Shown one piece after another: positions 18,252 through 27,323 of a stretch of DNA of 64,000 nucleotides. The stretch is from positions 52,570-116,569 of the forward strand of contig NZ_CABPSQ010000015.1 of the NCBI RefSeq assembly GCF_902459775.1. Direction: 5' to 3'. The notes under the pieces are model-generated. The model did not search any database. It was not told where the DNA came from and saw only the letters and a program-made list of their open reading frames with translations. The position numbers and the translations under genes were made by a program. The stretch's first letter is position 1. Each line of letters starts with the position of its first letter. This DNA comes from Pandoraea captiosa (lineage in GTDB: Bacteria; Pseudomonadota; Gammaproteobacteria; Burkholderiales; Burkholderiaceae).

Positions 18252-20932
18252 GCCATCGCTCCTGATGTTCCTGTTTCTGCTCCTGCTGCGCCGGTCGCCT
18301 CCGCCGCCTGCGTCCCGCCGAGGTATGCCGCCGCGAGACGCGCATCGCCTGCCAGTTCGCTCGCCGAACCGCTCACCGTCACACGTCCTTCTTCGAGTAC
18401 ATAACCCCGGTCGGCAATCGACAGGGCCATGGCCGCCATCTGATCGACCAGCAGCATCGACAGCGACTCGTGGCGCAGTGCGTCGAGCGACGCGAACAAC
18501 TCGGCGATGACCTTCGGTGCGAGACCCAACGATGGCTCGTCGAGCAGCAGCACGCGTGGAGACGACATCAATGCCCGCGCAATTGCCAGCATTTGCTGCT
18601 CCCCGCCCGAGAGCAGCCCGGCGCGCTGATGCTGCCGCTCACGAAGACGCGGATAACGCACGAACATCTGCTCGATGCGCGCGTCGAGCGTGGTGCCGGG
18701 CAGACGCCCGCTCGGAAAGGCCCCGAGACGCAGGTTATCGAGCACCGAAAGCTCCGGGAACACCTGCCGTCCTTCCGGCACGAGCACGACGCCCAGGGCG
18801 GCAATCTTCGCCGCGTCCAGCCGCGACAGGTCGCGTCCATTGAACGTGATGCCGCCTCTCACCGGACGATGCAGCCCGGCCAGCGCACGCATCAGAGTCG
18901 ATTTGCCGGCGCCGTTGGCGCCAAGCAGGGCGACGAGCTCACCGTCACGGACCTGAATCGACACGTCGTGCAAAACCGGCGCGGCGCCGTAGCCCGCCGT
19001 CAGCTTGCCGACACCCAGCACCTCGGGCGTTCCCACCGCCTCTCGCCCGGCGCTTACCGGCGCATGCGCCGTCGACGCCCCCAGATAGGCCTGCCGCACG
19101 CGTTCATCGTGACGAATCGCGTTCGGTGTGCCTTTCGCTAGGAAGCGACCCGCGTCGATCACGACAATGCCGTCCGAGACGCCCATGACCAGCGACATAT
19201 CGTGCTCCACGAGGCCCACGGCCACACCGCTTTGCGCAATCTGCCGCAGCAGTCGGCCCAGTTGCGCCTTGTCCTGCGTGGACAGACCCGCGGCCGGTTC
19301 GTCGAGCAGCAGCACGCTGGGACGCGTTGCCAACGCCCGCGCAATTTCCACCAGACGCCGGTCGACATGCGCGAGATCGGCCGCCATCAGACTCACGTCA
19401 CCGTGATAGCCGCACGCCCGGAGCAGCGCATGCGCTTCGTCGCGTCGCGTGCTGCCCTGCATGCGAGCGGTGCCGAGCAGCCCGCCCAGGCGCCCCGCGC
19501 TCAACGCGAGCGTCACGTTATCCAGCACGCTCATGCCGCCGAAAAGTTGTGACGTCTGATACGTACGCGCCACCCCATGCCGCGCACTGTCGCAAGCGCC
19601 GCTGGCGACCAGAATGTCGGTGCCCAGCGAACGCGTGCCGGACAGCGGCCGGTAAAAACCGGAGAGCATATTGAGCACGGTCGACTTGCCCGCGCCGTTC
19701 GGACCGATCAGGCTCGTGACCTGGGCCGCAGGCAGTTCGAAGGAAAGATCGGCCACGGCGCTCACGCCGCCGAACGTCATCGTAAGCCCGTGCGCAGCGA
19801 GCGCCTTGCGCTGCGACGCAGCGAGCATCGGCAAGCTCAGCGCCGATGTCGCGCCGAGGTCGGCGTCGGCCGGCGCCGCGCGTTGGCGGGACTTCCACCA
19901 CTGACCGAGCACCCCGATCACCCCATTGGGCGCGCCCCACAGCACGACCAGCAGCAACACGCCGAAACACAACAGGCGCAGGTTCTCGAGACTGGCAAGA
20001 AACTCGGGCAGCAGGCCGACGATCACTGCGCCGACGAGCGGCCCGGCGATCGTGCCTGCACCGCCGATCATCACGACGAGCACGAACAGGATCGATTGCA
20101 GAAACGAGAACATGCCCGGCGTGACCATGCCTTGCAGCGGCGCGAACAATCCGCCCGCCAGTCCGGCAAGCGCCGCAGAAAATGCGAACGCAACCGCCTT
20201 GACGACCAGCGGATTGATGCCGATCGATGCCGCCGCCGTTTCGCTGTCGCGCACGGCGCGCATGGCGGCGCCCCAGGCGCCGCGCGAGACACACGCGTAG
20301 ATCAGCAACGCCACCGCGAGTACCGCGAGCGATGTGATCGCCACGACACGCTCGCTGCCCGCGATACCGAATACGCCCGGCGGCACCACGCCCATCAGAC
20401 CGTTCTGGCCGCCCGTCAGTGCGCGCCACTCGACCGCACCATGCTCGACGATGAAGCCGAAGGCGATCGTCACCATCGCCAGCCCCGGACCCCGCACGCG
20501 AAGCGCCGGTATCGCGAGCAAACCACCGGTGAGCGCCGCGATAACGCCGCCCGCGAGCCAGGCCGGCCAGAATGGCCACCCCGCCTGCGTGGTCAGAATC
20601 GCCACCGCATACGCGCCAATCGCGTAAAACCCCACGTGACCGAACGACACCTGCCCCGTGAGGCCGAGCAACAGGTTCAGCCCCACGCCGCAGATGGCGA
20701 GCAATGCCACACCGGCAATCACCACGACGAAGTAGCCGTTCACCACGCACGCCGCACCGGCCGCGGCCAGCAGGGCGACGGCCAGCAAGGCGGTGAGGGC
20801 GAGGCCGTCCCGGGAGACGCGTCGCGCACTCCGCGTGCTTCGTATGTTTCGTGTGCTTGGTGTGTTTGGTGTGTTTGGCGCCGATGGTGGCGGGGAAGGG
20901 GGCGGTGCCAGCTGCAAAGAAGAATCGCTCAT
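18248..20932 (-). CDS. fused LivM-LivG-LivF ABC transporter protein
   Basis: One 894-residue chain carries three parts of a branched-chain-amino-acid-type importer. A LivM permease (about 45-350, eight or so membrane segments; GLTGQVSFGHVGFYAIGAYA) is followed by a LivG ATPase (about 375-620, Walker A GPNGAGKST) and a LivF ATPase (about 640-865, Walker A GANGAGKST, signature LSGGEQQ, Walker B VLLLDEPSLGLAP). The LivG signature region is unusual (LAHVDRRLVEIARALA). The start MSDSSLQ overlaps the LivH stop. The N-terminal PNTPNTPSTRN tract comes from 9-bp DNA repeats. The open frame is continuous, with no sign that the fusion is artefactual. Confidence 0.9.
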   Translation of the reverse strand: MSDSSLQLAPPPSPPPSAPNTPNTPSTRNIRSTRSARRVSRDGLALTALLAVALLAAAGAACVVNGYFVVVIAGVALLAICGVGLNLLLGLTGQVSFGHVGFYAIGAYAVAILTTQAGWPFWPAWLAGGVIAALTGGLLAIPALRVRGPGLAMVTIAFGFIVEHGAVEWRALTGGQNGLMGVVPPGVFGIAGSERVVAITSLAVLAVALLIYACVSRGAWGAAMRAVRDSETAAASIGINPLVVKAVAFAFSAALAGLAGGLFAPLQGMVTPGMFSFLQSILFVLVVMIGGAGTIAGPLVGAVIVGLLPEFLASLENLRLLCFGVLLLVVLWGAPNGVIGVLGQWWKSRQRAAPADADLGATSALSLPMLAASQRKALAAHGLTMTFGGVSAVADLSFELPAAQVTSLIGPNGAGKSTVLNMLSGFYRPLSGTRSLGTDILVASGACDSARHGVARTYQTSQLFGGMSVLDNVTLALSAGRLGGLLGTARMQGSTRRDEAHALLRACGYHGDVSLMAADLAHVDRRLVEIARALATRPSVLLLDEPAAGLSTQDKAQLGRLLRQIAQSGVAVGLVEHDMSLVMGVSDGIVVIDAGRFLAKGTPNAIRHDERVRQAYLGASTAHAPVSAGREAVGTPEVLGVGKLTAGYGAAPVLHDVSIQVRDGELVALLGANGAGKSTLMRALAGLHRPVRGGITFNGRDLSRLDAAKIAALGVVLVPEGRQVFPELSVLDNLRLGAFPSGRLPGTTLDARIEQMFVRYPRLRERQHQRAGLLSGGEQQMLAIARALMSSPRVLLLDEPSLGLAPKVIAELFASLDALRHESLSMLLVDQMAAMALSIADRGYVLEEGRVTVSGSASELAGDARLAAAYLGGTQAAEATGAAGAETGTSGAMA
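20832..20876. repeat. five 9-bp tandem repeats in the fused ABC gene
   Basis: CGCGTGCTT, CGTATGTTT, CGTGTGCTT, GGTGTGTTT, GGTGTGTTT in frame near the start of the LivM-G-F gene; on the minus strand they encode a Pro/Thr/Ser/Arg-rich N-terminal tail before the first membrane segment. Confidence 0.75.
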
Positions 20933-21807
20933 ACCTTGCGCACCTCCGCGCGACCGAACATGCCATCGGGGCGCATCGCCAGCAGCACGATGACCAGACC
21001 GAACGTAATGATTTGTGTGTAGCTGGATCCGAGCGTTGCTGTGATCATCGCTTCGGCGACGCCGAAAAGCAGACCCGCGATCATGACGCCCCACGCGCTG
21101 GACAAGCCGCCAAGAATGGCGACCGCAAACGCCTTGAGCCCGAAGACCGTCCCCATGTCTGCCTGCACATTGAACAGCGGTGCAATCAGCACGCCGGCAA
21201 TGCCCGCGAGTAATGTCGAGACTGCAAACGCGCCCGCGATGGTGCGCTGGATGGGAATGCCCATGAGACGCGCGGCATCGCGGTTCTGCACAACAGCGAG
21301 CATGGCCACCCCCCAACGCGAATGACGCAGCACGTAATGCAACACTGCTGCGAGCGCCAGACCCACGACCGGAATCAACAGTTGCAGCGGATAAACACCC
21401 AGTCCGGCGTCACCGATTTGCAGCGAGCTTTGGGCCAGCGCCGAGGGCAGGCTGCGCGGCTCCGTGCCGAACGTCAGCATGACGAGGTTGTCGAGCACGA
21501 TGCCCAGCGCCACAGTGGCCATCAGCCAGGCGCTCGATCCGCGTCGCACGAAGGGCTGAACCGCAAGCCGCTCGACGACCAGTCCGTAGACGGCGCAAAG
21601 CGCAAGCGCCGCGACGACCGCGACGGGCATCGGCCACCCGAGCGTCTGGGCGAAGGTGTACGCCAGCACGGCGCCCAGCATCATCGAGCTGCCCTGCGCG
21701 AAATTGACCGTCGCGCTCACCGCGAACGTCAGATGAAAGCCGAGCGCCATGAGCCCGTACATACTGCCGAGCCCAAGCCCGGCGACAAGCGCCGAGATCC
21801 ATTGCAT
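20929..21807 (-). CDS. LivH-type ABC permease
   Basis: A 292-residue inner membrane permease of the branched-chain amino acid type, with about eight hydrophobic segments and family signatures GSMYGLMALGFHLTF near residue 14 and the cytoplasmic loop with NRDAARLMGI. It forms the transport channel with the LivM domain of the next gene, whose start codon overlaps this stop. The substrate may be an amino acid, amide or urea, which this family also carries. Confidence 0.92.
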   Translation of the reverse strand: MQWISALVAGLGLGSMYGLMALGFHLTFAVSATVNFAQGSSMMLGAVLAYTFAQTLGWPMPVAVVAALALCAVYGLVVERLAVQPFVRRGSSAWLMATVALGIVLDNLVMLTFGTEPRSLPSALAQSSLQIGDAGLGVYPLQLLIPVVGLALAAVLHYVLRHSRWGVAMLAVVQNRDAARLMGIPIQRTIAGAFAVSTLLAGIAGVLIAPLFNVQADMGTVFGLKAFAVAILGGLSSAWGVMIAGLLFGVAEAMITATLGSSYTQIITFGLVIVLLAMRPDGMFGRAEVRKV

Positions 21808-21871
21808 GAGATATCCTCCGGGACGCCGCGCGGCGACGCCCGTTCATTGGTCGTGTGACGATTCGCGGGAC

Positions 21872-23134
21872 TTACTTTGCTGCGACCTTCGCGCCGGCCG
21901 CCGCCACCGGCACGATTCGGTTGTCGATGAATTGCGCCCACACATAGTCCTGCGCGGACAGCGCGTCATGCTGCTGCTCGCTGAACGGCTTCACGTACGT
22001 CTTGATGAGACCTTCGTAACGATCGATCTTGTAGAAGCCCGTGCGGATCGCATCGCCGCTGGTGGAACCCGCCCGGTCGATGGCGAGCGCTGTGAGGCGC
22101 ATGGCGTCGTACGCGTTGGCAACGCCGACCGCTGGCGTGATGTCGTCCGGTCCCTTGATGTCGGGGTACTTCGCCTTGAGCGCCGCAACGACACGGGTGC
22201 TCACCGGCGAGGTCGCTCCGAAGAAGCTGTATGTCTGCACGAAATGCACGGTCTTCGCGTTCGGGCCAGCCAACTCGGTGAAGCGTCCGCCCGCAGGACC
22301 CCAGTGCGAGACGATAGGGACCTTCCAGCCCATACGGTCGAGCGACTTCACGACCTGCGCCGACGGACCGACATTGCCGACCATCAGCAACGTGTCGGCG
22401 CCGGCGGCCTTCAGGCGTCCGAGCTGCGGCGTGACGTCCACGTCGTTCGCTTCGAATTTCTCCACGGCGGCAGGCTTCGTGCCCTTGGCGGTCAGCGCTG
22501 CCACGATGCCCTTCTCGTTCGATTCGCCCCAAGGGTTGTTGACGAGGATGAGGCCGAGCTTTTTCGCGCCGAAGGTTTGTTGTGCATAGCTCACCATCGC
22601 GCCGTCGACGATTTCATCGACAGCCGACACGCGAAACACGTAGTTCGGATTGGCGCCATTGTGGGTAATCGGCGTGCCTGCGGCCCACGGCCCCATGAAC
22701 GGCACCTTTTCCTGATTGGCGATGGGCACGATCGCCATCGACACCGGCGTGTCCAGACCCCCGAAGAGCACCGCCACTTTGTCCTTGTAGATCAGCTCGC
22801 GTGCGGCGAGCACGCCCTTGGCCGGGTTGCCTTCGTCGTCGCGGCGCACCAGTTCGAGCTTGCGTCCGCCCAGTACGCCGCCGCTCGCGTTGATCTCGTC
22901 GATGGCGATGGTCATGCCGCGCGTGAGGGCTTCACCGGCGCGTGCCGACTGGCCCGAGAGTGCGGTGACCAGTCCGATCTTGACGGTGTCTGCCGCATAG
23001 CCGGCGGCGCTCACACACAGGGTGGCGGCCGCCAGCGCGACGGCGCTCACACGAAGCCAGCGACGGCGGGAAGGGGCGGCAACCGGTGTCGTGATGGCGG
23101 CACCGACGGCGTTTTGACGTGCTGAGGCGGACAT
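21872..23134 (-). CDS. LivK-type periplasmic substrate-binding protein
   Basis: A 420-residue solute-binding protein with an Arg-rich N-terminus and signal peptide ending at GYAA before DTVKIGLV (about residue 48). It has the type I periplasmic-binding fold motifs GLVTALSGQSA and MTIAIDEINASGGV, and ends in basic Ala-rich sequence. It is the first gene of the Liv-type operon, 64 bp before livH, and is divergent from the deacetylase/GntR genes. The ligand is not readable. Confidence 0.92.
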   Translation of the reverse strand: MSASARQNAVGAAITTPVAAPSRRRWLRVSAVALAAATLCVSAAGYAADTVKIGLVTALSGQSARAGEALTRGMTIAIDEINASGGVLGGRKLELVRRDDEGNPAKGVLAARELIYKDKVAVLFGGLDTPVSMAIVPIANQEKVPFMGPWAAGTPITHNGANPNYVFRVSAVDEIVDGAMVSYAQQTFGAKKLGLILVNNPWGESNEKGIVAALTAKGTKPAAVEKFEANDVDVTPQLGRLKAAGADTLLMVGNVGPSAQVVKSLDRMGWKVPIVSHWGPAGGRFTELAGPNAKTVHFVQTYSFFGATSPVSTRVVAALKAKYPDIKGPDDITPAVGVANAYDAMRLTALAIDRAGSTSGDAIRTGFYKIDRYEGLIKTYVKPFSEQQHDALSAQDYVWAQFIDNRIVPVAAAGAKVAAK

Positions 23135-23274
23135 GAGCTATCTCCGTGAAGACGCATCGAAGCGATGCATCGGAAGCGAATCGAAAGAACGGCTGAGCGT
23201 TCGGCGTCCGGGTAATACCCGCGATGTCCCCGGCGTACGCAAAAGGCATGCCACCTCGTCGACATTTCGCGTGA

Positions 23275-23289
23275 ATCGTGTCGCACGAT
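23275..23289. promoter_or_regulatory. possible operator between divergent operons
   Basis: A perfect palindrome ATCGTG-TCG-CACGAT in the 291-bp gap between the Liv-type transporter and the deacetylase/GntR/reductase genes. Its size suits a GntR/FCD dimer, and the GntR gene is nearby; the assignment is inference. Confidence 0.35.
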
Positions 23290-23425
23290 ATGAGCGACAG
23301 GGTGTTGACGATCTGGCACTGAAATTGCGAACGATTCGGTATGACGTTCGTTGACGATGCGTTTTGCGCCAACTCGGAACGCGCCCGCACTCTCGCGGTG
23401 CGCGAATGTTTCAAGACGACACACG

Positions 23426-24403
23426 ATGACCCTGACACTTCCGCTTCCGCAACCCGACGGTCCTGCCACCGGCGATACGCGCTTCGGCGCACTTCGCTCG
23501 CATGACCGTTTCGACTACCTGCCCATCACCGCGCGCGATACGTATCGCTGGCCCAATGGGGCGCGTCTGGCCGTCTATCTCGGCTTCAATCTGGAACACT
23601 TCGCCTTCGGTGAGGGGTTGGGCGCGAATCTCGGCCCCGTGTCGCCGCAGCCTGACGTCCTCAATTACAGCTGGCGCGAATACGGCAATCGGGTCGGTGC
23701 GTGGCGTTGTCTTGACCTGTTCGGCGATCTGGCGATGCGCGCGGGCGTCGTGCTCAATACCTCGTTGCTCGATCACTGTCCCGAACTCGTCCATGCCTGT
23801 GTGGCGCGCGGCGATGAACTGATCGGGCATGGCCACACCAATGCGCACCGGCAAAGCGACTTCGAATACACACACGAGCGCGAGTTGCTCGCGCACTGTC
23901 GTTCGCGTCTGACGGAGACGACCGGCTACACGCCGTCGGGATGGCTCTCGCCGTGGATTTCCGAGACACACCACACGCCGGATCTGCTCGTACGCACCGG
24001 CTACTCCTATACCCTGAACTGGTGCCATGACGACCGGCCCGTGCGCATGCGCACCGCGCACGGCACGTTGTGGTCGGTGCCGTATCCGCAGGAAGTGAAC
24101 GACATTCCCATGATCGTGGGACGCCAGATGGACGGCGCGGCCTTCGCCGACATGATTGCCGACAACTTCGACGAGATGTACGCGCAGGCCGAGCATCCGA
24201 CACGCGCACAGCCGCTGGTGATGGGCATCGCCCTGCATCCCTATCTTGTCGGGCAGCCGTATCGTCTGCGACATTTGCGGCGTGTGCTCACCCCCATTGC
24301 GCAGGCGGCGCAGCGCGGAGAAATCTGGATCGCGACGCCGGGCGACATCGCGGCCCACGTGGCATCGGTGAGCGAAGCCAGCCCCGACGCGGTCAAGGGG
24401 TGA
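23426..24403 (+). CDS. polysaccharide deacetylase family protein, PuuE-like
   Basis: A 325-residue NodB-fold protein. The usual TFDD catalytic segment is replaced by GFNLEHFAF (Glu, not Asp), as in allantoinase PuuE-type members, while the metal histidines in HGHTNAHR (about residue 140) remain. This suggests hydrolysis of a ring or amide rather than deacetylation of sugar polymer. No signal peptide, so cytoplasmic. The ATG at MTLTLPLP is chosen; a TTG 75 bp upstream is also possible. It is followed after 7 bp by the GntR gene. Confidence 0.82.
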   Translation: MTLTLPLPQPDGPATGDTRFGALRSHDRFDYLPITARDTYRWPNGARLAVYLGFNLEHFAFGEGLGANLGPVSPQPDVLNYSWREYGNRVGAWRCLDLFGDLAMRAGVVLNTSLLDHCPELVHACVARGDELIGHGHTNAHRQSDFEYTHERELLAHCRSRLTETTGYTPSGWLSPWISETHHTPDLLVRTGYSYTLNWCHDDRPVRMRTAHGTLWSVPYPQEVNDIPMIVGRQMDGAAFADMIADNFDEMYAQAEHPTRAQPLVMGIALHPYLVGQPYRLRHLRRVLTPIAQAAQRGEIWIATPGDIAAHVASVSEASPDAVKG

Positions 24404-24410
24404 GCGAATC

Positions 24411-25400
24411 ATGTCGCTCAAACCGCATTGCCCGTCATGTCCCGATTGCGGGACTTCCCCCTTGTTGACCTTGCCGTCCATGCCATCAGAAAAGCCGCTT
24501 TCCCATGCACGCCGCCAGGCGCCCGACGCCGCTGCCGTCACCACGTCCACCATGCCTGATGCCGCTCGCGCTTCCTCGGTGCGGGAGCGAGACACCGGGA
24601 CCCGACTGCTCTCGTTGCACACCCCGGTCGCAGCGTCCGCGGTCGACGACGAGCAGAGCGCCGAGATGCGCATCGAGACGCACATCTATCGCACGATCGT
24701 CGATGGCGTACTCGCGCACCGGCTCACGCCGGGCACGAAACTCCCCGAGCCGGAGCTTTGCCAGTTGTTCGACGTGGGACGTGCGGTGGTGCGAAGGGTG
24801 CTGGACCGATTGGCCCATGATGGCATCGTGACGCTCAGGCCGAACAAAGGCGCCGTGATTGCGGAACCGACCCCGCAGGAGACGCGCGAGATCTTCGAGG
24901 CGCGGCGGGCGTTGGAGCGCTCGCTGGTGGCGCTGGCCGTCGAACGGGTGACGCACGACGATCTTGCGATGCTGCGTCGGCAACTCGACGCCGAACACGC
25001 GGCCATGCACCGCTTCGATCAGCCCTCGTGGGCGCGACTGGCGAGCGACTTTCATTTGCGCGTGGCGGCGCTTGCCGGCAACGCCGTGCTGTTGCGTTAT
25101 CTGACCGAACTGATTTCGCGCTGTTCGCTTATCGTCGGACTGTACGAGCCTCCCGGCTACGCGCCGTGCGAACACGACGAGCATACGGCGATCGTGGCGT
25201 GCATCGAGCAGCGCGACGCCGAAGGGGCCATTGCCCGGATGCAGTCGCACCTGGAAGAGCTCGAACGTCGCATCGAGACCACCCGCATGCGCGGGCAGAA
25301 GAGTCTGGCCTCGTTGCTCGGTCTTCCGGAAGTGGCGCCTGCCGAGGACGCCGTGCCCGCGCCACCCCCCGTCAAACGCGCCAGCCGAAAGCGCGGCTGA
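24411..25400 (+). CDS. GntR family regulator with FCD domain
   Basis: A 329-residue transcription factor with a winged-helix GntR domain at about 85-150 (HIYRTIVDGVLAHRLTPGTKLPE, then CQLFDVGRAVVRRVLDRLAHDG) and an alpha-helical FCD effector domain at about 155-285, which usually binds a carboxylate or amino acid with a metal. The first 80 residues are low-complexity and may include a false N-terminus, as later ATGs exist. It probably controls its own operon and the divergent ABC transporter. Confidence 0.88.
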   Translation: MSLKPHCPSCPDCGTSPLLTLPSMPSEKPLSHARRQAPDAAAVTTSTMPDAARASSVRERDTGTRLLSLHTPVAASAVDDEQSAEMRIETHIYRTIVDGVLAHRLTPGTKLPEPELCQLFDVGRAVVRRVLDRLAHDGIVTLRPNKGAVIAEPTPQETREIFEARRALERSLVALAVERVTHDDLAMLRRQLDAEHAAMHRFDQPSWARLASDFHLRVAALAGNAVLLRYLTELISRCSLIVGLYEPPGYAPCEHDEHTAIVACIEQRDAEGAIARMQSHLEELERRIETTRMRGQKSLASLLGLPEVAPAEDAVPAPPPVKRASRKRG

Positions 25401-25409
25401 GGACATCGT

Positions 25410-26045
25410 ATGGAAATCGACTTTCGTCAAATTACGGCTTATCAGCGATACAAGCTGATGGCCAGTCTGATCGTGCCGCGCCCGATCGCGCTTGTCACGA
25501 CGATCAACGAGGGCGGCACCGTCAACGCGGCGCCGTTCTCGATGTTCAACATGCTTGGCGAGGAACCGCCGATCCTGATGCTCTCGATCAATCGGCTCGA
25601 CGACGATTCGCTCAAGGACACCGCCACCAATATCCTGCGAGACCGGGCGTACGTCGTGCACCTGACGGACGAGGCCATGGCCGCCCGCATGCACGCATGC
25701 GGTGAGCGCCTTCCGCCAACCGAGAGCGAGCTTGTCCATGCAGGACTCACGCCCGTGGCGAGCAGCCTCGTCGCGCCACCGCGGATCGCCGAAGCGCCGG
25801 TCGCCTTCGAATGCACCTTGTGGGAGACGCTGGAGACGCCCAGCCGTCACATCTTCATCGGACGCGTGGAGCGCATGCATGCGCGCGACGAGCTGATCGA
25901 CACCGAGTCATGGCGTGTGCGCCTGCAAAACTATTTCCCTGTCGGGCGCTTCGGTGCGAGCTTCTACGTGGACACGCGCAATCGTTTCTCTCTGGAGCAG
26001 CAAGACGGTCGCCTCACGGCAACGACTGCCGTCGACGAGATGTGA
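25410..26045 (+). CDS. flavin reductase family protein
   Basis: A 211-residue FMN-binding split-barrel protein. Motifs ASLIVPRPIALVTT (substrate/FMN loop near residue 18-30) and NAAPFSMFNMLG are those of the NAD(P)H:flavin oxidoreductase family, which supplies reduced flavin or acts as a flavoenzyme itself. It starts 9 bp after the GntR gene and closes that operon; no monooxygenase partner is adjacent. A terminator lies 230 bp downstream. Confidence 0.85.
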   Translation: MEIDFRQITAYQRYKLMASLIVPRPIALVTTINEGGTVNAAPFSMFNMLGEEPPILMLSINRLDDDSLKDTATNILRDRAYVVHLTDEAMAARMHACGERLPPTESELVHAGLTPVASSLVAPPRIAEAPVAFECTLWETLETPSRHIFIGRVERMHARDELIDTESWRVRLQNYFPVGRFGASFYVDTRNRFSLEQQDGRLTATTAVDEM

Positions 26046-26273
26046 GTTTCCCCGACATTCCGTAACACGACGCCGCATGACCGGGCGCCGGCATCTGCGA
26101 CTGCCGCCGGCAGTCCACGGCGCTTGTCCCACCTGCAATTTTTCCTCCTCATCTTTTCGACCTTCGCGCCGCCCGGCGTTCTCGCTTTCGGTGCGCGGCG
26201 CACGCGTGCGGTGCACGCACGCACCCGGTCGAGACGCATGAGCGTACCGGCTCGCCCCCTGACTTTCCCCATT

Positions 26274-26308
26274 CCTGCCGGGCATCTCCCAATGCCGGCG
26301 GGCTTTTT
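26274..26308 (+). terminator. intrinsic terminator
   Basis: The arms GCCGG-G-CAT and ATG-CCGGC (one bulged G, 6-nt loop) pair, extended by CC/GG outside, and are followed by TTTTT. It ends the GntR/reductase operon. The sequence from 26046 to here has no gene. Confidence 0.65.
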
Positions 26309-26354
26309 CGCGTGTCGTCCCGATCGTTGGCACGCTTCATGCTAATTGACGAGT

Positions 26355-26371
26355 ATTCAAGTGACTTGAAT
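26355..26371. promoter_or_regulatory. perfect 17-bp palindrome upstream of the ABC operon
   Basis: ATTCAAGT-G-ACTTGAAT, a perfect palindrome in an AT-rich stretch 61 bp before the substrate-binding gene. It lies where an operator would be, and the operon encodes an XRE-cupin regulator (31659-32282) that could bind it. TTGACG at 26346 is a possible -35. Confidence 0.45.
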
Positions 26372-26431
26372 GGGTTTCATGTTTATTTCCTAAAGCCAAC
26401 CTTCGGCAGCATCGGCCTGACAAGGAGCATC

Positions 26432-27298
26432 ATGCATAAGTCTTTCTCTCTCATTCGTACGCTGGCGGCGACACTGACCGGCTCGGTTGCGCTACTCACG
26501 GCCACCTCGGGGTGGGCGCAAACCGCCGATCTGCTCGCGCGGATCAAGGCGAACAAGGAAATCACGATTGCCACGGAAGCACGGTATGCGCCGTTCGAGT
26601 CGGTCGAGAACGGCAAGATCGTCGGGTATGACGCCGACCTCATGCAGTACGTCCTCAAAGCGCTTCCCGACGTGAAGGTCAAGCAACTCGATCTGCCTTT
26701 CCAGGGATTGTTGCCCGGGCTCGACGCAAAGCGCTTCGACATCGTGGTGACCGCCGTCACCATCAACAAAGACCGCGCAAGCCACTTCGCATTCACCGTG
26801 CCGGTGGCCGACGCCACGACCGGCGTCCTCGTGCGCGCGGGCGACAAAGCGATTGCCACGCCGACTGATCTGAACGGCAAGACCGTCGGCTCGCAAACCG
26901 GTTCGGCCCAACTCCAGGCACTCATCGCGCTGGACAAGAAGCTCAAGGCGGACGGCGGGGCGGGCATCAAGCAGATCAAACAATATGTCGCGTTCGACGA
27001 AGCCTATGCCGATCTCGCCGTCGGTCGTATCGATGCCGTGGCGCAATCGGTTGCCAACCTCGGTCCGCTGATGAAGGCGCGCCCGGGCGTATTCACGATT
27101 CTGGCGCAAACCATCGGTCCGAAGACTTACTTCGCTTGGGTGGGCCGCAAGGACGCCGACAGTGCCTCGCTGGTCAAACTGTTCAGCGACGGCATCGCCC
27201 GCGCCAATCGCGACGGCACGATGAAGCAACTCCAGCAGAAGTGGTTCGGCTCGACGATGGATGTGCCGGCAGACGCCGTTCCCGAACCCACGATGTAA
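26432..27298 (+). CDS. polar amino-acid ABC transporter substrate-binding protein
   Basis: A 288-residue periplasmic protein of family 3. The signal peptide ends at SGWAQ (about residue 29), followed by the domain opening ITIATEARYAPFESVENGKIVGYDADL. The ligand-contact region (FQGLLPGLDAKRFDIVVTAVTIN) is conserved. The start is set by AAGGAG 5 bp upstream. It heads an operon with two permeases and an ATPase, then catabolic genes for the likely ligand. Confidence 0.93.
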   Translation: MHKSFSLIRTLAATLTGSVALLTATSGWAQTADLLARIKANKEITIATEARYAPFESVENGKIVGYDADLMQYVLKALPDVKVKQLDLPFQGLLPGLDAKRFDIVVTAVTINKDRASHFAFTVPVADATTGVLVRAGDKAIATPTDLNGKTVGSQTGSAQLQALIALDKKLKADGGAGIKQIKQYVAFDEAYADLAVGRIDAVAQSVANLGPLMKARPGVFTILAQTIGPKTYFAWVGRKDADSASLVKLFSDGIARANRDGTMKQLQQKWFGSTMDVPADAVPEPTM

Positions 27299-27323
27299 CG
27301 CCGCTGACGCGCCTCACCTCGCC

